The notes: a model not told the origin generated them from the letters alone. A stretch of 64,000 nt of DNA from an uncultured Thiothrix sp. (GCF_937873765.1 NZ_CALMZC010000014.1:62001-126000); one strand, 5' to 3'; shown: positions 26,373-34,434, numbered from the stretch's first letter. Numbers and translations: made by a program.

Positions 26373-26789
26373 ATGCAGTCTTTCGCTATTCTTTATCCCG
26401 CTTTTGCTATGGCATTTCTCACGTTTGGCGTAGGTGTGTGGTTGTTAATGATGCGCATCAAGGCTTACAAATCGGGGACACACCCAAGCTACTTTAAATT
26501 TAATGAAGGGGATTTGCCTGCCTATGCCAAGCAAGCTGAGCAGCATTATGCGAATCTGTTTGAAATGCCAGTGCTGTTTTACGTGATCGTGCTGCTAGCC
26601 TTTGTCACCCAAACCGCTAATCTGGGTTTAGTCTTACTCGCATGGGTTTATGTGCTGCTTAGAGCAGGGCATAGTTATGTGCATTTGGGTACGAATAAAC
26701 TGCTACTGCGTCGTAATATGTTTTTAGCCAGCTTTATCATTTTAGTGGTGATGTGGGTTTGGGTTTTGTTGGCTTTGTTGATGCGTTAA
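26373..26789 (+). CDS. MAPEG-family membrane protein
   Basis: A 138-residue protein with four transmembrane helices. The signature NLFEMPVLFYVIVLL and RAGHSYVHLGTNKLLLRRN are typical of the MAPEG family (glutathione-linked and eicosanoid enzymes). Bacterial members are mostly unassigned. GAGGAG lies upstream of ATG 26373. Confidence 0.88.
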   Translation: MQSFAILYPAFAMAFLTFGVGVWLLMMRIKAYKSGTHPSYFKFNEGDLPAYAKQAEQHYANLFEMPVLFYVIVLLAFVTQTANLGLVLLAWVYVLLRAGHSYVHLGTNKLLLRRNMFLASFIILVVMWVWVLLALLMR

Positions 26790-26799
26790 GTAGACAGAT

Positions 26800-26975
26800 T
26801 AGGCTGAAATTGTTCAGTCCAATCTGTAAGTAATGCATTTTTGACTGAGTCTGTTGCGCTTTACGGGTTTGGCCTTGGTGGTTTAAAAGATTGGCATAGC
26901 ACCAACGTGCTTCCTCACCGCAGAAGGTTAGTATTCCTCTAAAGCACGGAGTAGCTCATTGTTTGCTGAGCTAAA
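26800..26975 (-). pseudogene. Possible decayed tail of a TPR-like gene
   Basis: The minus strand downstream of the TfoX gene reads, in one open stretch, residues resembling a tetratricopeptide helix pair (EEARWCYANLLNHQGQTRKA), preceded by an out-of-frame LLRALEEY. No start or ribosome site was found, so this looks like a remnant rather than a gene. Low confidence. Confidence 0.2.
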
Positions 26976-26994
26976 AAATCGCAAGATGCATGAT

Positions 26995-27360
26995 TCATAG
27001 TTGGATAGCTTTACGCTTTGAAGCTTTAGTCGGCGTATTCCGCGCAGACTGAATCGCTGCTTTAGCCCATCTCAGTAATATCCCATGATCTGCTAGCACT
27101 TCTTCAGGTACAGCAAAATAGCGTCGCACTTGTACACGACTTTTTTTCGTATCGTAAGCGAAGCAAGACATGCCATAGGCTTCATATTGGGGGCGAGTCA
27201 GCTCATCCACCACAAAGTACAAACCCTCGTTGGGCATAATCGCGAAGGCCAAACCATATTGTGTGAAGCAGACACCACCAAACATGCGTTTCATTTGGAT
27301 GCCGCCGAGAACTTCAAGTTGCTCTAAGAGATAAAGTGCGTATTCTGAATAGTTACTCAT
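26995..27360 (-). CDS. TfoX/Sxy N-terminal domain protein
   Basis: A 121-residue protein of the TfoX N-terminal domain type, seen from the conserved MKRMFGGVCFTQYGLAFAIM, the LYFVVDE strand and the C-terminal helix. TfoX/Sxy is a competence regulator in Haemophilus and Vibrio; short proteins with only this domain are common and not proven to act in competence. The last residues are basic (KASKRKA). Single gene. Confidence 0.85.
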   Translation of the reverse strand: MSNYSEYALYLLEQLEVLGGIQMKRMFGGVCFTQYGLAFAIMPNEGLYFVVDELTRPQYEAYGMSCFAYDTKKSRVQVRRYFAVPEEVLADHGILLRWAKAAIQSARNTPTKASKRKAIQL

Positions 27361-27483
27361 CCATTCAGTTTAGGTGTAATAGGTTAGATGTTCATTGAGG
27401 ATAGTGGCTTGATGTGAGTCAATGCGCTGGTCGCTGTAGCTACTTAGTCTTAAGTGTTTTGATTCATTCCTTAGGTTTCGTGC

Positions 27484-28695
27484 ATGCTGCAAATCACAGA
27501 ACCCTCCACCCCTATACCACGCTACGCATTGTGGCAATTAGGGTTTCGCCCGTTTTTTTTCGCGGCCAGTTTGTTTGCAGTACTTGGCACGATGTTGTGG
27601 ACGGCTTTATATAGTTTTCATTGGGTGGGTTTACCAGCCTCATATCCGGCGATGACTTGGCATGCGCATGAAATGATTTTTGCCTATGCCCTAGCCGTGA
27701 TTGCGGGCTTCTTACTGACGGCAGTAAAAAATTGGACTGGGATAGCTACCTTACAAGGCTATGGCTTGGCAGCGTTGGTGAGTGTTTGGCTGCTAGCTCG
27801 CTGTTTACCGTTTACAGGCTTGCCTCTGATTTGGACAGCTTTAGCTGATTTAAGCTTTTTAGTCGGTTTATTCAGCGCTGTGGCTCGTCCCATTGTACTG
27901 GCTAAACAATGGAAGCAAGTTGGGATTCTAGCCAAAGTTGCTCTGTTAACCCTTGCCAATAGTCTATTTTATTTGGGTTTGTTAGGTTATTGGCCGTTGG
28001 GATTAGTCTTGGGTTTGTATTTGAGTTTTTATTTAGTGATTGCGCTGATTTTGACGATGGGGCGGCGGGTCATTCCATTTTTTATTGAAAAAGGTATTGG
28101 CGTTCCCTTTGCAGCACGCAATTATCCATGGCTTGATCGGGCTAGCTTAGTTCTATTTTTGGCTTTTGCTCTCCTCGATTTAGCGGCGATGAGCACCGGC
28201 AATCAACTCGTCATTTATCTGGTTGCTACTTTGGCTGTGCTTCAGGTGGTGTTGCACAGTATACGCTTGCGAGGCTGGTATCATCCCTTGATTTGGAAAA
28301 AGCCACTGCTCTGGGTGTTGTATCTGGCTTATGCGTGGCTGGTGCTTGGGTTTTTACTGAAATTCTTGAGCTTAATGGGAAATATTTCACCGTGGCTGGC
28401 GGTACATGCCTTCGCTTATGGTGGGATTGGCATGATGACATTGGGGATGATGGCGCGTGTCAGTTTAGGGCATACTGGACGCGATGTGGCTAATCCACCA
28501 GCGATACTATTTGTGTTGTTTGCTGTATTAGCTTTAGGTACCTTGATTCGGGTATTTTTGGTCTGGTGGCTACCGGATGCACAGGCCATCTGGATTCTAG
28601 CTGCACAATATCTATGGACCACAGCCTTTGCTGGTTTGGTTTGGGTCTATGCGCCGATGTGGTGGTCTGCCAGAGTGGATGGACGCCCCGGCTAA
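27484..28695 (+). CDS. nnrS: NnrS family protein (heme-Cu membrane protein)
   Basis: A 403-residue protein with about twelve hydrophobic spans. The N-terminal WQLGFRPFFFAASLFAVLG, the loop MTWHAHEMIFAYALAVIAGFLLTAVKNWTG and FAYGGIGMMTLGMMARVSLGHTGR are the NnrS signatures, with His residues that bind heme or copper. NnrS protects against nitrosative stress. It lies next to hemerythrin and a Dnr-like regulator, which supports an NO response unit. Confidence 0.9.
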   Translation: MLQITEPSTPIPRYALWQLGFRPFFFAASLFAVLGTMLWTALYSFHWVGLPASYPAMTWHAHEMIFAYALAVIAGFLLTAVKNWTGIATLQGYGLAALVSVWLLARCLPFTGLPLIWTALADLSFLVGLFSAVARPIVLAKQWKQVGILAKVALLTLANSLFYLGLLGYWPLGLVLGLYLSFYLVIALILTMGRRVIPFFIEKGIGVPFAARNYPWLDRASLVLFLAFALLDLAAMSTGNQLVIYLVATLAVLQVVLHSIRLRGWYHPLIWKKPLLWVLYLAYAWLVLGFLLKFLSLMGNISPWLAVHAFAYGGIGMMTLGMMARVSLGHTGRDVANPPAILFVLFAVLALGTLIRVFLVWWLPDAQAIWILAAQYLWTTAFAGLVWVYAPMWWSARVDGRPG

Positions 28696-28701
28696 GCTTG
28701 C

Positions 28702-28715
28702 TTGACTCACATCAA
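28702..28715. promoter_or_regulatory. FNR/Dnr-type binding site
   Basis: TTGAC-N4-ATCAA, differing in one base from the consensus TTGAT-N4-ATCAA, lies 59 bases before the hemerythrin ATG. Centred at 28708.5, class II spacing would put transcription start near 28750, with a TTAATT -10 at 28738-28743. The site suits the Crp/Fnr protein encoded two genes on. Confidence 0.65.
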
Positions 28716-28729
28716 GGTGAGAACTGCAC

Positions 28730-28771
28730 AAACTCCTTAATTTGCTATTTTCAAATGCAATTAAGGAGTTT
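28730..28771 (+). promoter_or_regulatory. 13-bp perfect inverted repeat enclosing the hemerythrin Shine-Dalgarno
   Basis: AAACTCCTTAATT (28730-28742) and AATTAAGGAGTTT (28759-28771) are exact inverse copies with a 16-base loop. The right arm contains the AAGGAG ribosome site (28763-28768). If transcribed, the hairpin would hide the ribosome site. If transcription starts near 28750, the left arm is not in the RNA and the repeat could instead be a DNA operator. Confidence 0.6.
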
Positions 28772-28773
28772 CT

Positions 28774-29241
28774 ATGTCGAGTGATACTTTAGATTTATCA
28801 GCTAGTCACCTGCCACAAGTGGCTTTAGCGTTTATGAATAGCGTACATAGTGAGGAACTAGCGCTGGTCAGTGAACTACTTACACAGCTCGATGACGACA
28901 CTAATAATGCAGATATTAGTATGCAACTAAACGCTTGGGTTGCTCACACGCAAGCCCATTTTGAGCGCGAAAATTTCTTGATGCAGGAGTATCATTTCTT
29001 CGCTTATCCCATGCATGCTGCTGAGCATGTGCAAGCTTTGCAACAGTTAAACTCCGTGCAGGCCTTCTGGGATGAGGCCGCAGATCGTGAGGTTTTACGC
29101 GGCTATATTCAGTCGTGGCGGCAATGGTTGCAGCAGCATATTTCCACCATGGATTTTGTCACTGCGCAGTTTTTAAGCCAGTTTCCGCTTCCTAATGAGG
29201 CGATTCGGATTGATGAATTACGCGGGCATGATACTCACTGA
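28774..29241 (+). CDS. Hemerythrin-domain protein
   Basis: A 155-residue four-helix protein with the diiron ligand pattern: His in WVAHTQAHFERENFLM (H-X3-H-X-X-X-E type), H-X4-H in YPMHAAEHVQ and H-X4-D in QQHISTMDFV. Bacterial hemerythrins bind O2 or NO. The gene overlaps the Crp/Fnr regulator and is preceded by an FNR-type site, so it probably belongs to an NO- or oxygen-responsive unit. Confidence 0.88.
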   Translation: MSSDTLDLSASHLPQVALAFMNSVHSEELALVSELLTQLDDDTNNADISMQLNAWVAHTQAHFERENFLMQEYHFFAYPMHAAEHVQALQQLNSVQAFWDEAADREVLRGYIQSWRQWLQQHISTMDFVTAQFLSQFPLPNEAIRIDELRGHDTH

Positions 29242-29914
29242 ACCTAGTTTAAGTTTATTAAAGCAAGCTCCCCTGTTAAATGCGCTAGAACCTGAACAAT
29301 TTAAGGCGCTCTTAAACACAGCTACCGTTTACGATTTAGCGGAAGGCGAGTTTTTATTCCAACAAGGCCAGCGTTTAGAGCAAATTTTTATTTGCACGGA
29401 GGGCTTTATCAAGCTGTTCCGTTTAACACCGAATGGTGATGAGAAAATTGTTGAAATTATTAGCGTAGGGAATAGCTTTGCTGAAGCAGTCTTATTCCTT
29501 GGTGGACAGCAATATCCTGTGCATGCCGTTGCTTTAAAAGCGGCACAAGTCGTTGGGATTAATGCTGCACAATATCAACAAACGCTGCGTGCTTCGGTCG
29601 ATGTTTGCTTTAATTTAATGGGTTTAATGAGCAAACGAATGCATTGGTTATTAACTGAAGTTGACCGTCTGACTTTACATAATGCTACTTTTCGCTTGTT
29701 GACATGGTTATTGGAAGCTCCCACCCACTCAGCCGATACCATTTTGCTGGATGTGCCTAAGCATGTGCTGGCTTCGCGCTTATCGATTAAACCCGAAACC
29801 CTTTCCCGGATTTTAAAGCGTTTAAGTGAGCAGCAATTGATTCGGGTTGAAGAGCAGATGATTGAATTATTAGATCGGGCGGCGTTGCAAACAATGGTGG
29901 CCTTGGAGGCTTAA
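29228..29914 (+). CDS. Crp/Fnr-family regulator, Dnr/NnrR-like
   Basis: A 228-residue protein with an N-terminal cyclic-nucleotide-type sensor domain (GEFLFQQGQRLEQIFICTEG, NSFAEAVLF) and a C-terminal winged HTH (VLASRLSIKPETLSRILKRL). Only two Cys residues are present, so an FNR-type iron-sulfur cluster is unlikely and heme-based NO sensing (Dnr) is the better guess. ATG 29228 overlaps the hemerythrin stop by 14 bases. Confidence 0.87.
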   Translation: MILTEPSLSLLKQAPLLNALEPEQFKALLNTATVYDLAEGEFLFQQGQRLEQIFICTEGFIKLFRLTPNGDEKIVEIISVGNSFAEAVLFLGGQQYPVHAVALKAAQVVGINAAQYQQTLRASVDVCFNLMGLMSKRMHWLLTEVDRLTLHNATFRLLTWLLEAPTHSADTILLDVPKHVLASRLSIKPETLSRILKRLSEQQLIRVEEQMIELLDRAALQTMVALEA

Positions 29915-29995
29915 GCTGCACTTGACCGGTTTCTAGGCAAGCGCTTAAAGTCATCCTGTTAATATCTTCAATAAAATGGTGGAAGAGAGGGCAAT

Positions 29996-31411
29996 ATGCA
30001 AGCGCGTCATGCCAAACTAGGAGGGTGTAAAATTGGAGCGGTTCCACCCCAAGCGAAACGGCGTAAAGTCGGGCGTTCTGCCGCGAAGCCTTTACCATCC
30101 AAAGTCGATTTACGTCCTTTCTTAACCAAGATCGAAGAGCAAGTGGGGATGAGTTGCGTGGCGAATACTTGTGCGGGTGCGTATGAGTATTTGGCGAAAC
30201 GTAATTTGGGAAATGCCAGCGATGTGAGCCGCTTGTTTATTTATTATAACGCGCGTGCCGAGTCAGATAGTCAAGAAGAAGACGATGGCACGAGCATGAT
30301 TGACGCGATTGAAGCACTGAAAAAATATGGTGCTTGTCGCGAAGATCTGTGGCCGAATGAAGAAGATGCGATCAATGAAGAGCCTTCCACGGAAGCCTAT
30401 ACGCATGGCGAACATTTCAAAATTGCTGAAGCCGAATACGTATCCACCGATTTAGACCTGTGGAAGCACACGCTCGCCGATGGTTATCCGATAGCCTTTT
30501 GCTTGAATACCTTCACTTCCTTTGATCAGGCTACGAAAAGTCGTGGGCGTGTGCCTTTGCCGAAACAAGCAGAGCAAGAGCGTGAGGAGCACGGTTGGCA
30601 TGCGATGTTATGCGTAGGTTATTTGGAAAAAGATCAGCTATTCATCGTGCGCAATTCTTGGGGGACTGAATGGGGGGATCGCGGTTACTGCTATATTCCT
30701 TACAAATATGTGATTCATTCAGAACTCAATGGGCATGATAGCTGGGTAGTGAAATCGCTTGAGGATTTGGATTTCAGCCAAGAGATCGAGTCGGAAGATG
30801 ATAGCTCCTATTTCGCGGAAGAAGGCTCGATTCAACTTTTCGATTTTTATGTGGCGACTGAGGATGTGGAAGGCTTTGCTAGCGCTTTGGACGAACTGTG
30901 TGATGAATACGCTACGGATGAAGATTACTACTTCGATTATGAAGAAACGGAAGAGGATGATACGACTTACGCAGAAATGAGTAATTTTGATATTACTTTA
31001 GAAGACCCCGATGGTTTCCTTGAAGCGTTAGAGGAGTTATGTGATGACTGGGCTGAAGACGAAGATTATGACTATTCGGTCGAAGGCGTAGATGGTAGTG
31101 CGGAAGATGCGGAGGAAGATGAAGAGTCTGAGGATGAAGACAGCGACGGTGAAACTTTAAGCCTCACTGATTTTTATATCTACACCGAAAATGGCGAGCA
31201 AGTCGTCGAGAAAATCGACAAGCTGTGTGCCAAACACAGCCAAGATAGTGAGCATTACGCCTACGATTGGGAAAAGGAAGAAGACGCAGATGGCACTTAT
31301 GTATCCTTCACTCGTTTCGAGATTATTCCAGATGATGAGGACAAGTTCTTAGCCGCACTTGAAGTGTTGTGTGAGAAGCTGGCGGAGGATGGGGGATATG
31401 ATTGGGGGTAG
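29996..31411 (+). CDS. C1 (papain-like) peptidase with acidic C-terminal repeat domain
   Basis: A 471-residue protein. The catalytic residues appear to be Cys54 in EEQVGMSCVANTC, His202 in GWHAMLCVGY and Asn220 in IVRNSWGTEWG. Residues about 278-471 are strongly acidic and contain four related units of about 40 residues, each with an F-x-x-Y/F-x-x-T or F-D-I strand and an ALxxLC helix, in two pairs split by an Asp/Glu linker. No signal peptide is visible. The tail could be an inhibitor-like, calcium-binding or targeting domain. Target unknown. Confidence 0.85.
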   Translation: MQARHAKLGGCKIGAVPPQAKRRKVGRSAAKPLPSKVDLRPFLTKIEEQVGMSCVANTCAGAYEYLAKRNLGNASDVSRLFIYYNARAESDSQEEDDGTSMIDAIEALKKYGACREDLWPNEEDAINEEPSTEAYTHGEHFKIAEAEYVSTDLDLWKHTLADGYPIAFCLNTFTSFDQATKSRGRVPLPKQAEQEREEHGWHAMLCVGYLEKDQLFIVRNSWGTEWGDRGYCYIPYKYVIHSELNGHDSWVVKSLEDLDFSQEIESEDDSSYFAEEGSIQLFDFYVATEDVEGFASALDELCDEYATDEDYYFDYEETEEDDTTYAEMSNFDITLEDPDGFLEALEELCDDWAEDEDYDYSVEGVDGSAEDAEEDEESEDEDSDGETLSLTDFYIYTENGEQVVEKIDKLCAKHSQDSEHYAYDWEKEEDADGTYVSFTRFEIIPDDEDKFLAALEVLCEKLAEDGGYDWG

Positions 31412-31469
31412 AGGCTGTTGCTAGGTATAAAAATCGAAGTTTCTACTTATCAGGAGATAGGTAAGAAGT

Positions 31470-31551
31470 AACCCCTCCCAGCCTCCCCTTGTCAGGTGAG
31501 GAGTTAAGCGATTGCTCCCTTCCCTGACAAGGGAAGGGTTGGGGATGGGTT
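31470..31551. repeat. Imperfect palindromic intergenic repeat (REP/MITE-like)
   Basis: The left arm 31470-31496 (AACCCCTCCC to CTTGTCAGG) and the right arm 31523-31551 (CCTGACAAGG to ATGGGTT) are imperfect inverse copies. The element ends one base before the stop codon of the minus-strand SUMF1 gene and is C/T-rich on one side. It resembles palindromic repeats common in large filamentous bacteria; copies elsewhere cannot be checked here. Confidence 0.65.
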
Positions 31552-31552
31552 G

Positions 31553-32434
31553 CTAAAGTGTCCTGGAAATACGAAAACCAATATTGTTGTTACGACCAGA
31601 CGGATTGATCCCGTTACGGAGAGCCGAGCGCAAGCCCCGTGGTAAGCTGTACCAAGAACCACCGCGCAACACACGGGATTCACAATTTTTTTCTAACCAC
31701 GCGCTACCATCTTCCGGCGCACCTTTGTAGCTATTATGATAACAGTCTTGAGTCCATTCCCAAACATTGCCATGCATATCTACCAAGCCCCATGAATTAG
31801 CAGGAAAACTTGCTACGGGAGCAGTTTGCTGATTATCCCATTGACTACCGCATCCATCACAGTTAGCTTTATTTTTACCTATATTATCACCCCCAAAATA
31901 ACTGGTTTTAGTACCCGCTCTGGCGGCATATTCCCACTCAGCTTCAGTCGGTAAACGATAATTTAAACTCGTTTTCCTACTTAGCCACCGCACATAGTTT
32001 TGAGCATCTTCCCAACTGACATTTATCACAGGGCGATTATTTCGTCCCCACTTCTCATCACTTGGCTTATAATTATCGCAACTATTATCGGCGACACAGG
32101 CATCCCACTGAGCAAACGTCACTTCAGTTTTGCTCATCTCAAAAGCAGCTACTTGTACAGTTCGCACTGGCTTTTCATCATCATAACAATCTTTGCTATT
32201 GCTACAGCCCATTTCAAAAGAGCCTGCTTCAATCTTAATCATTGCTGGCAGTGGAATCGTGGGTGCGGCTGGTTCAGCTACTGCTGTTTGAGTGGTTGCA
32301 GGTGCAGTCATGGGTATAGCTACTTCTGTTGATTGAGGGGCAGGGCTTGATCCTTGCATTTTCCACGCGACCACACTGACCAGCGCGGTTATTCCAATCC
32401 CACCCCAGAACCATTTCGCTAGATTAAGGCGCAC
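31553..32434 (-). CDS. Formylglycine-generating-enzyme-like (SUMF1/FGE) protein
   Basis: A 293-residue protein with one N-terminal transmembrane segment, a Pro/Thr/Ala linker, and an FGE-sulfatase domain. The core signatures are FEMGCSNSKDCYDDEKPV, MSKTEVTFAQWDACV, YRLPTEAEWEYAARAG, DMHGNVWEWTQDC and RVLRGGSWYSLP. The active-site Cys pair of true FGE is not evident, so a binding role is likely. It begins at a GTG and overlaps the TIR gene stop by 11 bases. It sits directly against the palindromic repeat. Confidence 0.88.
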   Translation of the reverse strand: MRLNLAKWFWGGIGITALVSVVAWKMQGSSPAPQSTEVAIPMTAPATTQTAVAEPAAPTIPLPAMIKIEAGSFEMGCSNSKDCYDDEKPVRTVQVAAFEMSKTEVTFAQWDACVADNSCDNYKPSDEKWGRNNRPVINVSWEDAQNYVRWLSRKTSLNYRLPTEAEWEYAARAGTKTSYFGGDNIGKNKANCDGCGSQWDNQQTAPVASFPANSWGLVDMHGNVWEWTQDCYHNSYKGAPEDGSAWLEKNCESRVLRGGSWYSLPRGLRSALRNGINPSGRNNNIGFRISRTL

Positions 32435-33236
32435 CTTGCGCTTTTTGCTCCTCTCGCGCCTGTCGCTTTAATGCTGCCTGTTCCCGCGCTAAGCGCTCTT
32501 TTTCTGCTTGTGCCGCCGCCGCTTGCTCCCGTTGGATTTGCTCCAAGCGGGCACGTTCAGCAGCTTGTGCTTGTTCCTGTGCCAATTGCTCACGTTGAGC
32601 TTGTTCAGCGCGTTCCTGTTGAACTTGTAATTCAGCTTGGCGAACTCGTTCTGCTGCTTCACGCTCGGCCTGTTCTTGTGCCAAGCGTTGTTGTTCAGCT
32701 TGTCGGTTTAAACGTTCTTGTTCTAAGCGTTGCTGTTCGGCTTGTTTAGCTAAGGCTGCTAAGCGTTTGGCTTCTTCAGTTTGTTTTGCTGCTTGTAACA
32801 GCTCATAAACTTTCAGAGTAATTTCACTAAATGCTTGTTCCGATTCAAATGACCCTAAGGTAAATTGCGCCAATGGGCGATTATCCTTGGTTCCCCCTTG
32901 TAAGGCTGCCAGCCACGGTACGGTCGTCCAAGCACAAGGGCGGATAATAATCGGAACGACTTGTAAGCCTTCAGCCTCACGGCGTTGTAAAAAGCGCGGA
33001 ATTTCTTTGCGCGTAACAAACTCCGAAGTTAAAAAATCACTACTGACGAGGAGTAAAGCGACTTTGGCTTGCTCAATCGCGCCTTCAATCGCAGGCAGCC
33101 AATTCGCACCCACTTCAATTTGCCTGTCATCCCAAATCGAAAATTTATTATGCGCCTGCAATACCTTCAGATGGCGTTGTAAAGCCTCTTTCCATGCTTC
33201 ATCTTTATGGCTATAGCTAATGAAAATATCGGTCAT
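32424..33236 (-). CDS. TIR-domain protein with coiled-coil tail
   Basis: A 270-residue protein. Residues 1-150 form a TIR domain: DIFISYSHKDEAW, WDDRQIEVGANWLPAIEGAIEQ, VALLLVSSDFLTSEFVTRKEIP with a candidate catalytic Glu, and VVPIIIRPCAW. Residues about 155-265 are a Gln/Glu/Ala/Arg-rich coiled coil. TIR domains of this kind are NADases or protein-protein adapters in bacterial defence and signalling. Its stop overlaps the SUMF1 gene, so the pair is coupled. Confidence 0.88.
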   Translation of the reverse strand: MTDIFISYSHKDEAWKEALQRHLKVLQAHNKFSIWDDRQIEVGANWLPAIEGAIEQAKVALLLVSSDFLTSEFVTRKEIPRFLQRREAEGLQVVPIIIRPCAWTTVPWLAALQGGTKDNRPLAQFTLGSFESEQAFSEITLKVYELLQAAKQTEEAKRLAALAKQAEQQRLEQERLNRQAEQQRLAQEQAEREAAERVRQAELQVQQERAEQAQREQLAQEQAQAAERARLEQIQREQAAAAQAEKERLAREQAALKRQAREEQKAQGAP

Positions 33237-33601
33237 AGCAGGCGATTAAATGGGGGTTGATTCCAGATAAACGGAATCATAACGAATTTTGTGCAAAGGG
33301 TTTAGCCGCTTACAGTAAATAGTGAAGCAAGATAAGGATTTAAGCCCTTTTAAAGCTGCTGGATACAATCAATACGGCTTAGTGCATAGTACAGTTTCAG
33401 ATGAAATTGAGCCTAAATCAGCTTTTTAATTATTAATCGGCTTATAAAATAAACAAAAATGACCTGCTATCACTGCTTATTGCCCACCTATCAGGAAAAA
33501 GCCTAGGTTTCTCTGCGAGCTATACCACCCTCTAGTGTAAGTAGTGCAGGACGCACTGCGATTAGAAATAAAGTCATTATGGATAGATGAGGTGTTTAAT
33601 C
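33237..33601. other. Intergenic region, 365 bases, no gene seen
   Basis: AT-rich spacer between the divergent TIR gene and the collagen-like gene. No open reading frame, tRNA or strong hairpin was seen. It should hold promoters for both sides, but I could not pick a convincing -35/-10 pair. A possible GAGG ribosome site sits about 10 bases before ATG 33602. Confidence 0.5.
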
Positions 33602-34399
33602 ATGACATTCGGTGCAATTGGTAGTGTTGGTTTAGGTGCATTAACAGGTGTCTCAGCCAACCAACAGGTGAATCAAGTTAAACCTAACGATGTGAATTAT
33701 GGTTCAGGTTTTAGTACACACGCCAGTTCTGGCGGTAGCTTCGCTAGTCATATGCAAGGTGCTGGCGCTATGGGTAATTTATGCTCGCAATGGTCACAAG
33801 GTATTTGCGGCTCAGAGGGGGCAAAAGGTAGCTCAGGTTCTTGGGGTGTAGATGGCTCGAAAGGTAGCTCAGGTTCTTGGGGTGTAGATGGCTCCAAAGG
33901 TAGTTCAGGTTCTTGGGGAACTGAGGGTTCTAAAGGCAGCGGCGGCGTCGATGGTTCTAAGGGTAGTTCTGGCTCTTGGGGATCTGAGGGTTCCAAGGGC
34001 TGTCATGGTGTTGATGGCTCCAAAGGCTCTGATGGTTCTAAAGGTGGTGGCAGTGTTGATAGTCCGAAAGGTAGTTCAGGCTCTTGGGGATCTGAAGGAT
34101 CGAAGGGGTCGGATGGTTCAAAAGGTGGCGGCGGGGTAGACAGTTATAAAGGTGGTGGAAGTGTCGATGGTTCTAAGGGGAGTTCAGGTTCTTGGGGAAC
34201 TGAGGGTTCTAAAGGCAACGGTGGAATCGATGGCTCTAAAGGTAACGGTGGCGTAGACGGCTCCAAAGGCTCTAATGGTTCCAAAGGTAGTTCTTGGGAC
34301 ATGAATATGGGCGGTTCTAGCCCTTGTGGTGTGGGTGGTAAAGGTGGTTCTAGTTCATGGGATTTCAGCTTTGGTGGCAGCAAAGGCATGAACTGCTAA
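33602..34399 (+). CDS. Collagen-like Gly-X-Y repeat protein, nearly proline-free
   Basis: A 265-residue protein. From Gly70 to Gly229 nearly every third residue is Gly (about 50 of 54 positions; the four exceptions are Ser at 151, 154, 181 and 187). The commonest 12-residue unit is GSKGSSGSWGVD or close variants with TE/SE. The region has only one Pro (155), so hydroxyproline-style stabilisation is absent; Lys/Asp/Glu at X/Y and Trp are unusual. The N-terminus (MTFGAIGSVG) has no signal peptide. Function unknown; an assembled fibre or surface coat is possible. Confidence 0.75.
   Translation: MTFGAIGSVGLGALTGVSANQQVNQVKPNDVNYGSGFSTHASSGGSFASHMQGAGAMGNLCSQWSQGICGSEGAKGSSGSWGVDGSKGSSGSWGVDGSKGSSGSWGTEGSKGSGGVDGSKGSSGSWGSEGSKGCHGVDGSKGSDGSKGGGSVDSPKGSSGSWGSEGSKGSDGSKGGGGVDSYKGGGSVDGSKGSSGSWGTEGSKGNGGIDGSKGNGGVDGSKGSNGSKGSSWDMNMGGSSPCGVGGKGGSSSWDFSFGGSKGMNC
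33820..34290 (+). repeat. Degenerate 36-base tandem repeat within the collagen-like gene
   Basis: The DNA repeats units of about 36 bases coding GSKGSSGSWGVD-type blocks, with third-position changes and 12-mer shuffles such as GGGSVDSPK and GNGGIDGSK. Such repeats are prone to unit number changes, so length polymorphism between strains is expected. Confidence 0.7.
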
Positions 34400-34434
34400 G
34401 TTTGGATTAATAATTCCTATATAACTAAGGCTTT

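Noticed and set aside
26940..26980. Hairpin TAGCTCA/TGAGCTA as terminator of the TfoX gene
   Set aside because: The A/T run is on the wrong side for the minus-strand gene; not listed as a terminator.
29787..30098. Minus-strand reading frame between the Dnr-like and papain-like genes
   Set aside because: Overlaps both genes on the opposite strand and has no start context.
32471..32749. Plus-strand reading frame opposite the TIR protein tail
   Set aside because: Val/Leu/Pro repeats are the complement of the coiled-coil codons.
33748..33996. Pro-rich minus-strand reading frame inside the collagen-like gene
   Set aside because: The proline repeats are the complement of Gly codons in the repeat; no start context.
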